From Nautilus pompilius (taxonomy: Eukaryota; Mollusca; Cephalopoda; Nautilida; Nautilidae): 64,000 bases of DNA. The notes below the pieces were generated by a model. That model was given only the letters and a program-made list of their open reading frames with translations. It searched no databases and was not told the origin of the DNA. Where the stretch lies: NCBI GenBank assembly GCA_018389105.1, contig JACATO010002127.1, positions 310,001-374,000 on the forward strand, in the 5' to 3' direction. Below, in pieces: positions 24,901 through 39,900 of this stretch. The position numbers and the translations under genes were made by a program. Numbering within the stretch: the first letter of the stretch is position 1; every line of letters starts with the position of its first letter.

Positions 24901-27900
24901 TTTTGATTTGTTACTCAGTTTAATCTTCTTAAAGCCTTTGTATACACTTTTACCTTTGGTAACAAATTCTTTTCGCAGGTTCCTTATTACTGCCACAGGT
25001 AGCTGAAAGTGAAATAAAATTTGTAATAATAATAATAAAAATTTGCAGGGTAGAGTATAGTATACATTCTGTAAAAGTGCAAGATTTACTGTTACAGGTT
25101 ACAAGTGAGAGTAGATCCTATTTTAGCTACAGACAGTGTGAACTTGGTGGCCTTCCTTTTGGTTTCAGTGGTTTCACACAATAAAAGTTGAGATTGGACA
25201 TTCTTGACCAAAGCAGATAAAGCAGCAGGAAAAGATATTAAATTTCACATATTCTTCTATGTTGAACATCATCAGTTTGAAGAATTACTAAGAAAGCACC
25301 TTATTTTGCTAACTTAAGAAATGTATACGTAAACATTTTTCTATTGATTAATTGGCCTGCTAGAGATCTGTTTATTTATACATGTAGTGGCTGGTTAATA
25401 TTGTTGACCTATCCCCCCATAAATGAATAAACTGGACAAAAAATTTACATATTTCAGATATAATTATGTAAATATTATGTGTCTAGGTGGACAGAAAACC
25501 AATGTGCACTTTTACCTGCTATAAATAAGCAGATCATACGACTTTTCTCCATTTACCTGTGTTTGTGTTTCATCTGGTGGCCAGAGTCGATGACAGATTG
25601 CCAAAGATCTTGACATTACTTGTGGGTAATATTATTGTGAAATTCACCAAGGTGAATGTTGCTGCTGAAGCAAAAGAACCTGGAAAGCCTTTAACATTAA
25701 AACTACAACAACATGTTATTACTCAGCATGCTTGCAATTACCATCAATATTTTCTTACTGACTTTGACATGCAACACCAAATTGAGCCAAAAGAACAGAC
25801 CATCTCCACTGAATTAGCTACAGAGTATAATATCTTTGTTTATAAAATGCCCTGGAAGTTCTGACATGATCCTTGTATTGGTGGCATGCACTCTTTTGAT
25901 AAGTCAGATTTCAGCAATTCCAATCTGTAGATAAATCCTAAATTTAGAGAAAACCTAACTATGACCCGATGTCTTTCGCCCATGTACATATATGACAGCA
26001 AAACTTCCAATCTAGCAATGTTTAAAGGCAGATATAATGTTTGTTGAAGGATATCTCAATTCTACTAAATACACTGCAATAAAAACATCTAACATTATAC
26101 CATCAAGGCATACTGAGATCTGATGCCTTATTCTTCAAAAGGAAAACACTACATGCCACACATTCATGTGACAACAATCTGGAAAAAGAATTAAAGCATT
26201 CAGCTTCTTTGCTTTGCACCAGAAAGCCCAGGATATGAATCCAATCAAGCATCTTTGAGGGCATGTGGATTATCAAATTAGAGCAATCCATTCATGTGCC
26301 ATCAATATAATGGAATTAAAGGAAGCTCTCACACATATAAGGGTAAACCTAGAGCAGACTGTGATACAAAAAAAAATATAGAACCAAATTATGGCAGGAC
26401 ACTGCATATTACATAAATTAAACCACACTGGCCTGTTTTCATGATAACTTTCTAAAAATTTTACAAAATATTACTTAGGTGATAAAAGGTTTGATCAGAT
26501 ACCAATCATAACAACAGTCAATGGTAGATTATCTCAGGGTTTTATCCAGTCAACTTCATACCTTTTCTACTAATGCTTCCATCATTAATTTAAATATTTA
26601 TCTCAGTTTCCAGGTATGGAAACAAAACCATCTTAGTGCACCAACAACTTTCTGTAATATTATAGTTGTACACAGAAAACTGCATCTCTCTCTTTTTTAC
26701 ATACTGTTTTTCACTGTAGGTTTACATAATTGGTTTTGTTTACTTTTAGTTCCATCTGCAGATTTTATTGTTTTTTTTTGAGCAAAACTTGCTGGTATTT
26801 ATCAGCAAATAGAACCAAACAAAACAGATATTGAAGTAAATAAGACAACAGCAAATAAATGAAGACAATACTAGTATAAACTTTAAACAGGAATAAAACA
26901 CTAAGCCTGACTTTGTCAAAGCAATAAAACAAAAATAACAGAGAGAGGGGCAGATCAAGACTAGCATGTAAATATTCAGCAACAATTCTTAGGACATGAA
27001 GGAAAAAGGTATGGAGAGCGATGTAAGCAACATGAAAGCTTGAGGGTAAGAGGCAGACAAAGGATGAAGTACATACACATCTTAAGAATATAGCCTGTGT
27101 CTTGAAAGACATGGCACTTTCAAAATAAAAAAGAAAACTAAAGCATGAGACAGGAATGGTCACTGAATTTGCTGAGTAAGAACTACTTAGCATTATTGTA
27201 CAATGAATCCAAATAAGTTGTCCATTAGGAAGAGCTAAAAGAAAAACAAATGCTTTTTTAATGTATAATTATAATATACAGTATATAAACTAAACAAAGT
27301 ATTGAAATGATCATAAATATAGAATCACAAGTGTGTAAAAAAGGAATGCTCCCTAATAGTCAGTCATGTGTTGAGATAGTACACTGTGAATGGTTGTCAA
27401 CCAAACAATCAGAAAGTGCCACACTTGCAGAAAAACTAGATGTATAGGCAGAGATATCAGTGTAGTGTGGTGAATAATGGCTTCTGAGAAAAAAAGATCA
27501 CATGACAAACATATAGAAATCAAAGTCTTAGATAGTGAAGGCTACTCCATGCAGCAAATGGCAGCCAGACTTCATATTTCAGAAGCTGTGTTAGAAACTG
27601 AGGGGAATACTCAAAACTGGTACTGCTGATGATAAATGAAACTAAGACACAAAGCCAAAACTCTCCAAAAGGGATGTCAAGTACCACTAATGTATGTTCT
27701 CTACATGACAGATGAACTACTAAAGATATTGAAAGTGACCAAACTAAAATTACAGATGTTTCATTTCTTTAAGAACAATAAGATATGCATTAGTGTAAAG
27801 TAGACTCATTTGATGTATAACTGCCCAAAAGCTTTTGCTGAGAAAAGCCAACCAAACAAAGAAAGACAGTTAAGCAGCAGCAGAAATGAAATAGTGAGAT

Positions 27901-30900
27901 GACCAAACTCAGTAGAAAGTGCTCTTTACAGGTGAATCCAACTGTTTGTTCAAAGGCAGACCGCAGAGCGATATAACAGTCAGCGTACAACAGCTACAGT
28001 GAAGCATGAGAATTGATCAAAACAAGGGTGGATCTGGATATCAGCCAACTGTATCAGATTTGCATAAAATCAAAGGCAAACTGACTGCCAACAGTTACAA
28101 GCAGTCTCATCCATTGAGCCATTCCACCACACAGAAAGAAATCTCATTGGGTAGAGATTCATCTTTCAACATAACAATGACTCCAAGCTTACAGCCAAAG
28201 TGGTGAAAAACTATGTGGAATGTAGAAGCTGATGGTACATCTCTAAAGAAGCCTTGCCCTGCAAAAAGTCCTGATATAATCATCATTGAGGCTCTATGGG
28301 GTTATGTGGCTACTGAGAAAGTCAAACAGCAATCAAACATCTTCGATAAATTGTGGAAAGTACCAAAGGATATTTTAAACAGTGTTTAAAAATCATCGAA
28401 AACCTGTATGGATGCATGAAAACAAGGTGTATATAAAACAAAGGTGTAACATACCAAATACTAATGTACTGTATAATTTAATAATTTGTTTGTTCATTTT
28501 CTGTAATAATGCACTGAGCATATATTATATATATATTTCTCATTATTTGTGCATTTCCATAATTATTTCCAATACTGTTTGTGTAAAATATGTATATTTT
28601 AAAGAACAAAATATTCACCTGAGTTGAATTTTCCCGAAGACCTGATGACTCATTACTCAATAGTTGTTCCACTCTTGCTCTCTCTGCAGCCACATCCTCA
28701 TCTTCCCCTTCAACTGTATATGGGTTACTCTCTGGTACATCCATTACTTTCTTGCCACAACTGCAGGCAAAACTAATGCTGTGACTGGTTGTCCATATAT
28801 CCAATACCTTGAGCAGCCATGTCAGGTAAACAGTGTGTAACACACACTGAAAGGTAGGTTAAAGTAGAACAAAACTAGAAACAAATCTGGACAATCAGCA
28901 TCAATGAGGAAAAAAAATTTTTTAAAAATGTTAATTAGTTGTTTTAACTCTTTTCATTAATCCTTTTTCCTCCACCAAACCTGAATACCCTCTAATAACA
29001 GCTCAGTAACGTTTCTTTAACAACACTGTCCCTACTTATTAAAATTTTAAATGCACTCTTTGGGTGTGCCATAGTTTCTTCTCACTCTTCTAGATAGGCA
29101 ACTAGATAGGCTTGTGTTTTGACCACTGCTCAAGAGCATCCCAGGTAATTCACTTGGTCACCAAGGTTGTTACCCCACACCTTACCCTTCTATCTCACTG
29201 TTGTACAATGTCCTTAGACCTCAAAAATCTGGATGGGAGAGGGGTGTTCAACGAAATGTACTTATCTTTCTCAAGCTTTAGAATCTGCAATCAAACCAAT
29301 ATTTCATACACATGCATTTACCTTTGCAGTGGGCAAAACAAACTCTTACCACGATAAGTGTGTAGGTGATAAGATTGTCCCATTCGAAATAACTTCCAAC
29401 AGTCAGTTCTGACTTTGTAGGTAGAAACTGAGATATTTGTTGAACCTAGTTTAAAAAAAAAAAGTGTTAGATTACAGGAATAACTGACATTTCTGGATTT
29501 AAAATTTATGTCGTCAACTGAATCTTTAGAGACTTTTATTACATTAAACTGTTTGCCCTTTCTTATCTTTTCTGCTTTTGAAAATTACGTATGATGCAGT
29601 TTGGATAGTATAACTCAACTTTACCATCAACAAAGAAGATACCAATAAAGTTAGGATTTGAACAGAGTTCAGGTCTGTTTTCATTATTTGAATACACATT
29701 AATAAATAATGGAGCTAATACAAATGCCAAAATAATCCATGTCTGCCCATTTGTTCTGTAATTTTTACTACATCATATGAGCACAATTAAATAATAAAAG
29801 TTTTGTAAAAAGTTTCTCTGGATTATTAATTATTTAAGTGTTTACTTACACGAAAAATGTAATACAACCCGCCAAATATTGGGTAAGTTGGAACAACAAC
29901 ACAGCTCACATAGTGAATAATTGCAGCAATATCACTTAGCTGTGTTAAATCCAATGTACTAACTGCAAAGTATGGTAACATAGAAATCTGTAAACAAACA
30001 AAAACATAATTCCAATCCAAAATTACATACATGCAACCCAAGATAAGCAAAAAGCAACTAATTGTTAATCAAATTTTATAGTGCAGTCAAGAAACCTGGA
30101 AATGCTGTAGGTATCAGTAGCACGGTCTGGCAATCTTAAGCTCTTGACAGATGGTAATGAAGAAAGATTGAAGAAACAATGATTTACTCTGGAATAGTAC
30201 TAAACAGTAAATAACCACATGTAAAAGCATCCAGAGAAGCTGTAAAAGGGGTCTATAAGAACACCCACAAACACCCATAAGCGTGCCAATTTAAGGAAGC
30301 GAACAAGAAAAGAACCTCAAACGGAGACTGCCTGAACCAAAATCTAATGAAGTTAATGTTCCTATTTTCATTTACATGCTAGTTTATTATTACACTCACC
30401 AAGCTCATGCATACCAGTCAATATAATTTACTGCCTAGGTTTGGGCATTATTTACGTCAGAATTCTAATGAATGTAACAGATTTCAGAAAACATCTAGTT
30501 CTGTATGGCTCAAGTGATCTGTGTACTGCCAAACTTGAAGCTTTTTCTCGGAAATAAAATCTGAACCATTTCTTCTTTTTCTTTTTTTTTGTTTTAGACA
30601 ATGCTGTTGTAAGCAAGGAGTCAAACCAAAGCAGAACCGTGAACCATTTATCTTCTTCTCTAAACTAAAAAATTAACTGATGAAAAAAAATATAATCAAA
30701 AGCAGCAGAAAAAAAACCAAACTGATTTAAAATATGACCAGTTCACAGTTTGACTTCCACTGTCTGTCTGCATGCTCACCTGAAAAAAAAAACCTGCCAG
30801 CTTCTAACACTGACCAACCTGGATACCAGTGCTGAAGTAACAAGTGTCTGGTGCTCAGCTCAAACTCTTCAGCTGGCAGCTGATGATGATGCACTTAAAA

Positions 30901-33900
30901 ATCAAAGCATTGCTCATGATGTTGCTGAAAATTCTGTCAGGATATGGCAGCGTCAAATTCTCAGTTTCATATTACAGATGCTGAGTGGAAAACCATTAAA
31001 CAAATATCCACTTCATCAAGCCAGCAAAAATAGGCAAAACAGCTCTGGTCAGAACAGCTGACTATGGGGGGCATCTTTATGACACACGGCTGAAATGTCA
31101 GCTTGAAACCTCAAAAGAGTCAATGTTATTTTCAGAGAGGCTGCTAGACTCAATGAAAGATTTCTGCTTGAAAATAAAGTTTTCTTGGTCCAGGATACCA
31201 ACTGTTCTTACCTGAAGGAAGAAAGAAACCAAGGCTAAAGCTCACCTTACCAACTGAAATGCCTGTTTGTGCTGGTCTAACACCAGTAAGCAAAGCAGGT
31301 AGGAAGGGTGTCATGAGCACGAGGGATGAAAAAAGGTAAACTGGAGCTCTTCTGCAGAAAAGAATCCAGTGAGATAAGAAAGTTTTCCTGTCGTGAATTC
31401 GCGTCAAAAACAAGTTTGGTACAATTCTAGATTTTTTCACTCAAGTCTCACCTTAGCAAAAATGAAAAAAAAAAATTGAAATGCTAGCATCAGCAAAGAG
31501 ATATAGTCAACCTGAACTGTACAAACCGGCTAGTCGCACTGACTGTTCCATCAACACAAGATACAGGTGAACGACCCTTTTCTGGTCTCAAGTTTTTGCT
31601 ATCACCACAAAGAACAAACACGGCAGGAGACCCTGAGGATGCAGTGGACTGTTGCACCAATACTTTCAAAGGATGGGTTTGATTCTGTTTCCTTACTTGG
31701 TTATGTTTAAGTTTGTGACTTACACTATGGAACAAAGATTTGCATTGTTTGGCACAATATCAACAGGATCCTGTTGTCTGTTGGTATATTGCCTAAAAAT
31801 AGTAAAATGGTCACGGCCACAGACTGGAATATGTACCCAGGTGAGAATTTTTCCACCACCATGAACCAGAACTAAGACAGCATTATGTTGTTGAACTGGA
31901 GTGGATGGTCTCAATGCGGTTTGACTCCAAGCTTATAACAAATTATAATCAGCTACTTACTTACCATTACAAAAAGTGGAGGCATCACACTCTGACAGGT
32001 TTCATAAGAGCTGAAGGCAAACGAGAAGACGTAGGACGAGAGCAGGCTGCACGGGCAACTGAGCAAACAGAGGAGGATGAATGACAGTATGGCCCCAGGA
32101 GGTAATAGAGCCTCCACCTAGAACAATAAATAATGTGTTTATGGTCAGACTAAAACAAAATTATTTCATGAAAATACAAAAAAAAAAAAAAAAAACCTTG
32201 AAAAGAAGAAAATGCAATGAAGCTAGACAATTTTATATTTATTTCCATATTAAATTTTAGTTTCAATTCTATCAGGTTGTTACAAAAATTTTGTCAGTTT
32301 TTTTACAGAAACAATGAGACTTCATATCGTTGCTGAACATGAAGTTTATTAATCAAAGGAAGTTCTATTACAATCAATACATTTCTGCCAATGAGTTACA
32401 CGCACATTTATGCCATTTTGAAAAAAATCTGGATTTCTAGACTCCATAAACTGTTGGAAGGCAGTTTCAATTGCTGCTTGGTTGGAGAAGGATTTCATAT
32501 GGAGGAAGCTGTCAAGGTGATTGAAAAGGTGGTAGTCTGTGGGAGAAAGGTCTGGTGAATAGGCTGGGTGAGGGAGAACTTCACATTCCATACCTGTTCA
32601 GTTTCTTAAGAGTCACTTTTGCAATATGAGGACGAGCATTGTTGTGGAACAGGATTGGGTCTCTTCGATTCAACAATGCCGGCTGTCATTGGGAGAGTTT
32701 CTGATGAACAATGTTTAATTCAGAGCAGTACCTTTCAGCTGTGATGGTTTCACCAGGCTGCAGGAAGTTATAATGGAATGACACTAGTTGCAGTCTACCA
32801 GACGATTTTGTTGTTGTACATTCAACTTGTGAGGCACCCACTTGTCAAGACTTTTCTGATTGCATCAAGATGCCTGGTAAACAGTTTCAGTGCTTACGTC
32901 GAGCTCGTCATCAATTTCTTGCTGTTTTTCTTGGATCGGCTTCAACTGAGGCCTTCAAACAGTCGTCATCACAGCTGGAAGGATATCCATTATGATCCTT
33001 ATCTTCTAGGCTCACATCTCCTGATCGAAACTTTGCAAACCATCGCTGTACTGTACACTCATTTGCTGTCTCTTTGCCCCATGCCTGCTTAATGTCATGA
33101 GTTGTCTCGCTTGCTGTGTGGCCCGGTTTGAACTTGTGAAACAAAATGGCACGAAAAACCTTTCTATCCATGCTTCACTCAGAATCCTGAAACAAATATC
33201 CTAAGGTAGGTTTTGCTCAATGCATGCCAAAGCACATGCTACAAACAATATATATAACTCATCTACATCTTCACAAGCATGCAAAAAATGAATCTCAAAT
33301 TGACATAATATAAAAACCGTCAAAGCATTTGTAACGATCTGATAATAGACATTATCAGCAAAAAGGAAAAACAAATGTTTTATTAACACAAATTCTACTT
33401 GCCAAAATTATTGCATCGTCCAAAATAATTCTGAATTTTGTTCATTTAAGTGTAATTATACCATTAATATTCAAGCACTGATTTTGTTTATGGTTTATTT
33501 TAAATGCATGTTCAATTTTTTTTCTTAAAAAATGATCTTTAGTCAAAACACTGTAAAATGTTCATTTAGTTAACTGCTTTAATATACCGTGTTGTTGCAG
33601 CTCCACAAAAACTTACTAAACAAAGGATGTTTATTAATGAGGCCCTGCAAATATTAATGCCATGTTTTACTATAATTAATATACAAAAAATCACCCAGAA
33701 ACTTGATCAGCTTAAAACTGCCAACTATAGATAACTGCTAATCATTACCCTCCACCCTAATTCAGAAATGGTTTAAAAGCATAAGGTGAAGAAATAATTT
33801 TAGTTACACCTGTAATTAAAACAGGTTGCAGCAGAGAAAATCACCTAGAAACTAGCTTATGCTTAAAGTAGAGTTTTATTTGGTTTTAAAAAAAAAATTT

Positions 33901-36900
33901 TGGACTGTTAATTTAGTTTTGGTTTCATTGTAAAATTTGAAATGTTTGCTTACAGCTGTGATCCTGCTTTCCACTTTTCATAAACTAAATACCTGACCAC
34001 TATGTGATTAGCGATAACAATATGCCTTACCTGAAAAGCTAAGGCAATAATGATAATAAGTATTGTGGGAATCAGAAACTTTCCCAAATCCACCACCAGA
34101 AATGAAGTCCAGTATACTTGCTGGCTCACACCTGACACTCGTAGCTGACTCCGAATGTGGGTCTGTAAAACAATAGATTTAAAAAATAAGAGAAAAATGC
34201 CCAAACATGTTTAGTAACTTGCAAAAATTACAATCTAAAACAGTGACAGTAGTTCAGGTTACATACTGGAAAAAAAAAAAAAAGAAAATTCATGTACATT
34301 TATTTCTTTCAAAATATTAAATAAGATTTTCACATAACCACAGCTTATTCAAATGAGCCAACAGTTAGTCAGACTAATCAGGTGCTGGGTTTCTAGATCC
34401 AAAAATGAATTAAAATGAAAAAAAAAAAAAAAAAAAATTCTAATTGATCAGCATTTTGACTACATATTATTTCTTTCTTTTGCTTCTTAGGTTAAATCTA
34501 GAACTGACCAATTTCCTTGGGAGAGGTTTTTTATTGAATCATCTGGTTCAAAAACAAAACCCATTTTCTGAATAGTGAGTGTCTTTGTCTCATTCAAAAG
34601 CATGAAGCCATTCCCTTGAATTCTGCAGAAGAGCATCTAGAGCAGACTCATGAATACATTTTTGTTTTTCTTTTTTCCTCATCTAACTTCAGTTAACCTA
34701 AGTAGATCCTCTACTATTTCACACCAACTGTCACTGGACTTTCAGATTTCTAATTAATTCATTAATCACTGTTAGAAAAACCTTTTTCTATCAAAACCTG
34801 AAAAATCAGAAACCACTTATACCTCTTTCTCTACTACTATCGCCACAGCAAATCCAGATGCGATGAAGATGAATGACAAACCAATTAAGATGATAGCAGA
34901 GAATGTGCTCTGGGAAAACTTCAGAGTGGAATGCAATGAGATCCAGGGCCAGCTGCTGATGGAGATTACCTTCTCAAACACTGCATCTGAACGATTCTCT
35001 CTAATGCCAACAAGACTGTTGGAAATGAGGTTGACCATCATTGGAAGAGAATGAATAGCTGTGCTATTGTAGATGACCACATAACTCAGATTTAAAAACT
35101 GTAAAGAGTAAAAGAAAGTACTTATTTACCTTTTGTCTGAACATAAATCCACTCAGACCAATGATAGAAGGGCAACAGCACACTTACCAGGAACCTAACA
35201 ATGTTTCAGTGTTGAACAAGTGGCCTGAACTTGGTTAAAGTATTGGTTGAAAACTACATCAAAAACTTAGTAAACAGTAGGTTGAGGGTTAAAGACCAGC
35301 CCAGGCCAATTGCTCGACAATGAAATGTATTTTCTGGCTCTCCAAAATAGTTCAGTCCTATGCCTTGATAATGACAACAGGTAAAGATATCTGAAACTTA
35401 GGTTCACCAGTTACTATGACTAAAGTGATGGAAAATATCTTAACTAGCCTACTTTCTGTAAACACAACAATAACTTTATGTTCTTAAGTCACACAGTAGG
35501 AGGACATGAGGTTCCCTCTTATTTTTTCTTGTTATATTCATGTACCCTCTACCTATCCTAATGCTGCTGTTGTTGTTGTTGTTGTTAAGAGAGTTGGACG
35601 TCCAAATGCCGAGTCCTACTCGTAACTGAGAGATGTTCGTCGAGCTGACAAGCGGCCCGGTCCCCCGACACCGTGGGTCCCAAGGGAGGTCTCTCTCAAG
35701 TCGGGCACCAAGGAGATGCCGTACAGCTGTTTCACGCTATGGCGATCATCAGCGACAAGTCTCCTCCGACCCCAACCTGGGATCGAACCCGGTACAGGAG
35801 CAACGGTCCCCTTATGGAGCTAACCCGCTACCACCTGCCCCACCGGGCCGGTAATGCTGCTGTTCAGTCTGAGTTAAATGCGTCTAAGCATTTTTGTTTA
35901 TATATAAAAACAGAACAAAGACACTTCATAAAGTATTACAGCCATCACAGTTTGAGGTCCTAACATAACAGTCAAGCTGGAAAGTAATGACCAAGAAAAT
36001 AGATTAAACTTGTTTTCACCTTTAATTAGTCGCAATATTTCCCCATCACAGACACAGCATGTTTATTTTCATGAAATAAATGGGCAGTACTATAGTCCAG
36101 TGGTTAGCCAACTAAACTACTAGGGTTGAGAGCCCAAATCCACTTCCAGTAAGAATGGTTTAGTTTGGTGAACCTCCCTTGCACATGTTTCTTCATCTTC
36201 AAATAGGGGTTTCATCAAGACCCTTCCATTTCCAGAAAGGCTTTTGTAGGAATTTCCCTGCTGTAGTCAGCTGCACATGATGCAAAATTGGCAATACTGT
36301 GGCACTATGCTCCTCTCCAGGCTTGTCTGCCTTAGAAACATTTGCCAACAACAACATAACATAAATAGTGTACATCTTAATGTCACTGTGGGATGCACCA
36401 TACTGTGGTCTAATGTAAAAGTCTTGTATACAATACATCTATATAAACTTTTGGGTTATTTTCATGCAGTAAATGCTGCACTTAATCACTTAGTATTTAA
36501 GTACAGATTCATTATAAAAAATAGAAGAAAAAAAAAACAATCCATGTGCAATGGTTTACAGGCTACATCACATGCATTTATTAAAAATATTAAATTGTTC
36601 CCTCTTTCAGTAAAGTTTTCTTTTTTTCCTTTTTAGCAAACTATGTTACAAAAAAAGATGAGATAAAAACAAAAAAATGAAAGCACCATACCTTAGAGAA
36701 ATTAGCATCTTCCAGGTATTTCAAATCAAAGCCCAAGTTGTGAGGAGCTATGGATAGGAGATTTACTGTTTTATTTGGCTTGTCTACAGTAAAGTTTCTA
36801 CTCAGGTTGTTAATCAATGTTTCTGCAGTTTTTCCACCTGGACAAATGGAATTACATACAGCAAATCATTTGAAGTAGCTTTCCCAATTAAGGAAAGATA

Positions 36901-39900
36901 AATGGAACTATCATAAAGTTGAGTCAATCACAAGGTAAGTAGATAAGCAAATAGATAATTTTTTTACAAAATCTGTCTTACCTGCTGAATTATATGCAAC
37001 AATGGGTGTTTCTGACCTCACATAGTTACTGTACCGAGACAAGTCTAACAAAAGTTCTTTAGCCGGCTCTGCTTTGCTGCCATATTTATTGATAAGAAGG
37101 CCTATGACAAGAAAAACCGTGGGTAAGAAAAGCTGAAAAAAGACAGCACTTTTGCTTCTGATGGTGTAAAGAAACCGAATCTTGCTCAGCATTCTAAACT
37201 GCTGAAACCTTGCACTGTCTTGAGTATCCATGATAGATAGAGTTGTTCTGGAGTCAAGCTGTCCTGGAATGAAATCAGCTGTAACATTGTTGTACGGCTG
37301 AGAGATATGAAAAACTTCACCGACTGCACGTTCTGTATTATCAGCAGCAGCCTTGCCTGCTTTTCTTGCATCACATGCAGTTTCTTCCTCCTCTTCACCT
37401 AGAGAAAATTTTAAAATATTTACTAATAGTTAATTAACAGCATTTACAGAAAATTGAAATGTAACCAGTATTAGAATTTTGTTCATCTCTCTTTCTACTT
37501 ATAAGCGAGTTGAAAAGAACCATGCAAATCTTTATTTTTGTGTTGTTTTTGGTAATAAAAGCACATTAGATAGGTGCTTACAGATAGAAAACCATTCTAA
37601 ATAGCATCATGAAAAAGCATACACCCTTAGAGAGTGGAATTAAATCAGGTTCAGATACATTTACCTGTGCAAAATAAGAGACTTTGAACTAGGCTATCTA
37701 CTGGCAGATCAAGAATTTTAAGATAATCACTTCACCCTAAACAAGAAATCTGCTGCTACTTCTCTGTTAATCCAATAAAATATTGTCCTTTCAGTATCCA
37801 TATCAAGGTTAATCTTTTTTTTGCCCAGTACTTTATTTATACATTTACCTAATGCTTAGCTGAGCAATGATTTTTCTTCTTATTTGGGGGTGTTAAAAAT
37901 GAATTAGTGTCAGCTCAGAAGATGGCCTGTTTTATTTTATGCTTCTCTTTGCTGCCTGCTTCTACTTTGAGTTTTTATTATAAACTCTTATTTTGCTCTC
38001 TAATATGTAATACTGATTCAAGGCTGCCATTTTCATCAAGGAAACATTGTCAATCAGTATAAAATCTTAATGTAATACATCCAGGTACTAAACATCATTT
38101 GGAAAAAGACCTATAGATTAGTCTATGTAGAATTACTCAAAAAGTGCAAGTAAATTAAAGAAATTGGTTTGATCATCATCAGTGCATATTTCTGCTTCTT
38201 TGCACAAGATTCCAATTGTCTACAAATATGTCCAATCTCTGAATACATTTTTTTTTTTTTTAAGAACACCTGGATAAAAACAGATAAAAGTAAAGACTAT
38301 CTTTATTCCAAGATCAAGAAAAACCAGACATGTCAAAGATTCCATCTATTTTGACAGTGAGTAACTAGAAAAGGCAATCTTGTTACTGTCCACACTTCAG
38401 ATTCCCTTCCCTCTCATGCATCAAATGTAAGACAGATTTACTTCTTAAATAATAAAAAAGGGAAGAAAAGTTTCTTAGATAAATACTTACTTGGAAAGTA
38501 ATTAATAAAAACAAGTAATTCTGAAAAATCTGGTTTCTTTAGATAACATTTTCTTGTGTATAAAATCCTCCCCATTTTCAGGAAATACATGTTTAATTAG
38601 CTAAAGCGACAAAAATTCTACCAACCTATTTTTAAGAAAACTTCTTCCAGTGTTGTCAATGATATCCCATAGTTCCTGATTCCAAGAGCAGCAGCTTTGG
38701 TCATTTTTCCATCTTTTTCTTCCAGGGCAGCAAACATGGCTGGAGAAGCAAACAAACACAAATTCCCATATTAGATAAACCCCTTTTTTTTGTTTATTTT
38801 TTAAACTTTGCTATCAACATACTGAAAAATAGAATTTTAAAATCTCAAATGGGTTTATATTTTTCTATCAGAACTGTAAAAACAAAAACTGGCACTATTC
38901 ATCAAAAGCAAACATTTTAAAACAGTATGCACATTTAGATATAGAAAAAAATGAAAAAAAAAAAAATACAGGTGGGCAATTAAAATAAAGAGCAGCTAAA
39001 GACCGAACAAGCAGTTTTTAGGTCTAAATACAGACCTTCAACAAAAACCCAAGATATTTTTCAATGTCAGTCACAAAAGCTGAATTTTGTTTTGCAATAT
39101 TTCTACTAATTTGTTCTTTAATTTGATAAGTTTAAAATTCAGTAGTGCAGTCTTACCTGCAAAGTTGTTAACATTTGTCAATGGGACAGTATAAGCCAAT
39201 TCACTGCCATGATATCTACTCAACTCCACTCCAGAAACACATTCGGCCAAAACAGATGTCACCTTTTCATGATCACAAGAAGGTTCCACGTCCATGCTAT
39301 AATAGACAAATAGGCGCAAATTATTTTTGTTCCGTTTTTCATGTTTTCTAATTCATGGTTGGCAGCTAGCAAAGTTTTTATAAGTTCATTTAGTCTTTCA
39401 GAACACTAATTTCTGGGGAAAAAAAAGTAGTCTCTGTTTTTTAAATAAAAGAATTTTAAAATTGAAATTTTATTTAGTCAGCTAATAAACGTAAGATCTT
39501 TCATGGAAAAGTTTAAATTCTATATAAACAGCACCAAGTAATTACTACATAACTGAATATCACAATGTCTGGAGAGAGGAAAATGTCTGGATAAACTAAA
39601 AATGTACTTTTTTATTTCACATTTTTGCTTTTTTAAATTCTAAGATAGCTAAAAAAAGCATAGCTGAATTCACGTGCTAAGCCCCTGACATATCAAACAA
39701 AAAACTGCCAACCCTTTTCTAATCTTTTTACCAATGAGTGGACGCAGTTTCAAAAGATAACTGAATAGATTATTTAACAAATATTTGCATCATCATCATC
39801 AAAGATCAAAATGGCAAACAAAATATACTTACTGCAGGTGGTAGCCAATTCCAAAACGATTCTTTAGGAAGAGAGATGACCCACAACATCGAAGCTTCCC

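Noticed and set aside
26765..27193. 142-codon minus-strand frame rich in Leu and Phe
   Set aside because: The hydrophobic composition follows from AT-rich sequence. No domain and no splice support.
35779..35851. Functional tRNA gene
   Set aside because: Box A and B are present, but no full cloverleaf is evident and the unit is fused to a SINE body with TSDs.
35633..35963. Plus-strand frames with Pro- and Arg-rich peptides
   Set aside because: They are produced by the GC-rich SINE read on its wrong strand.
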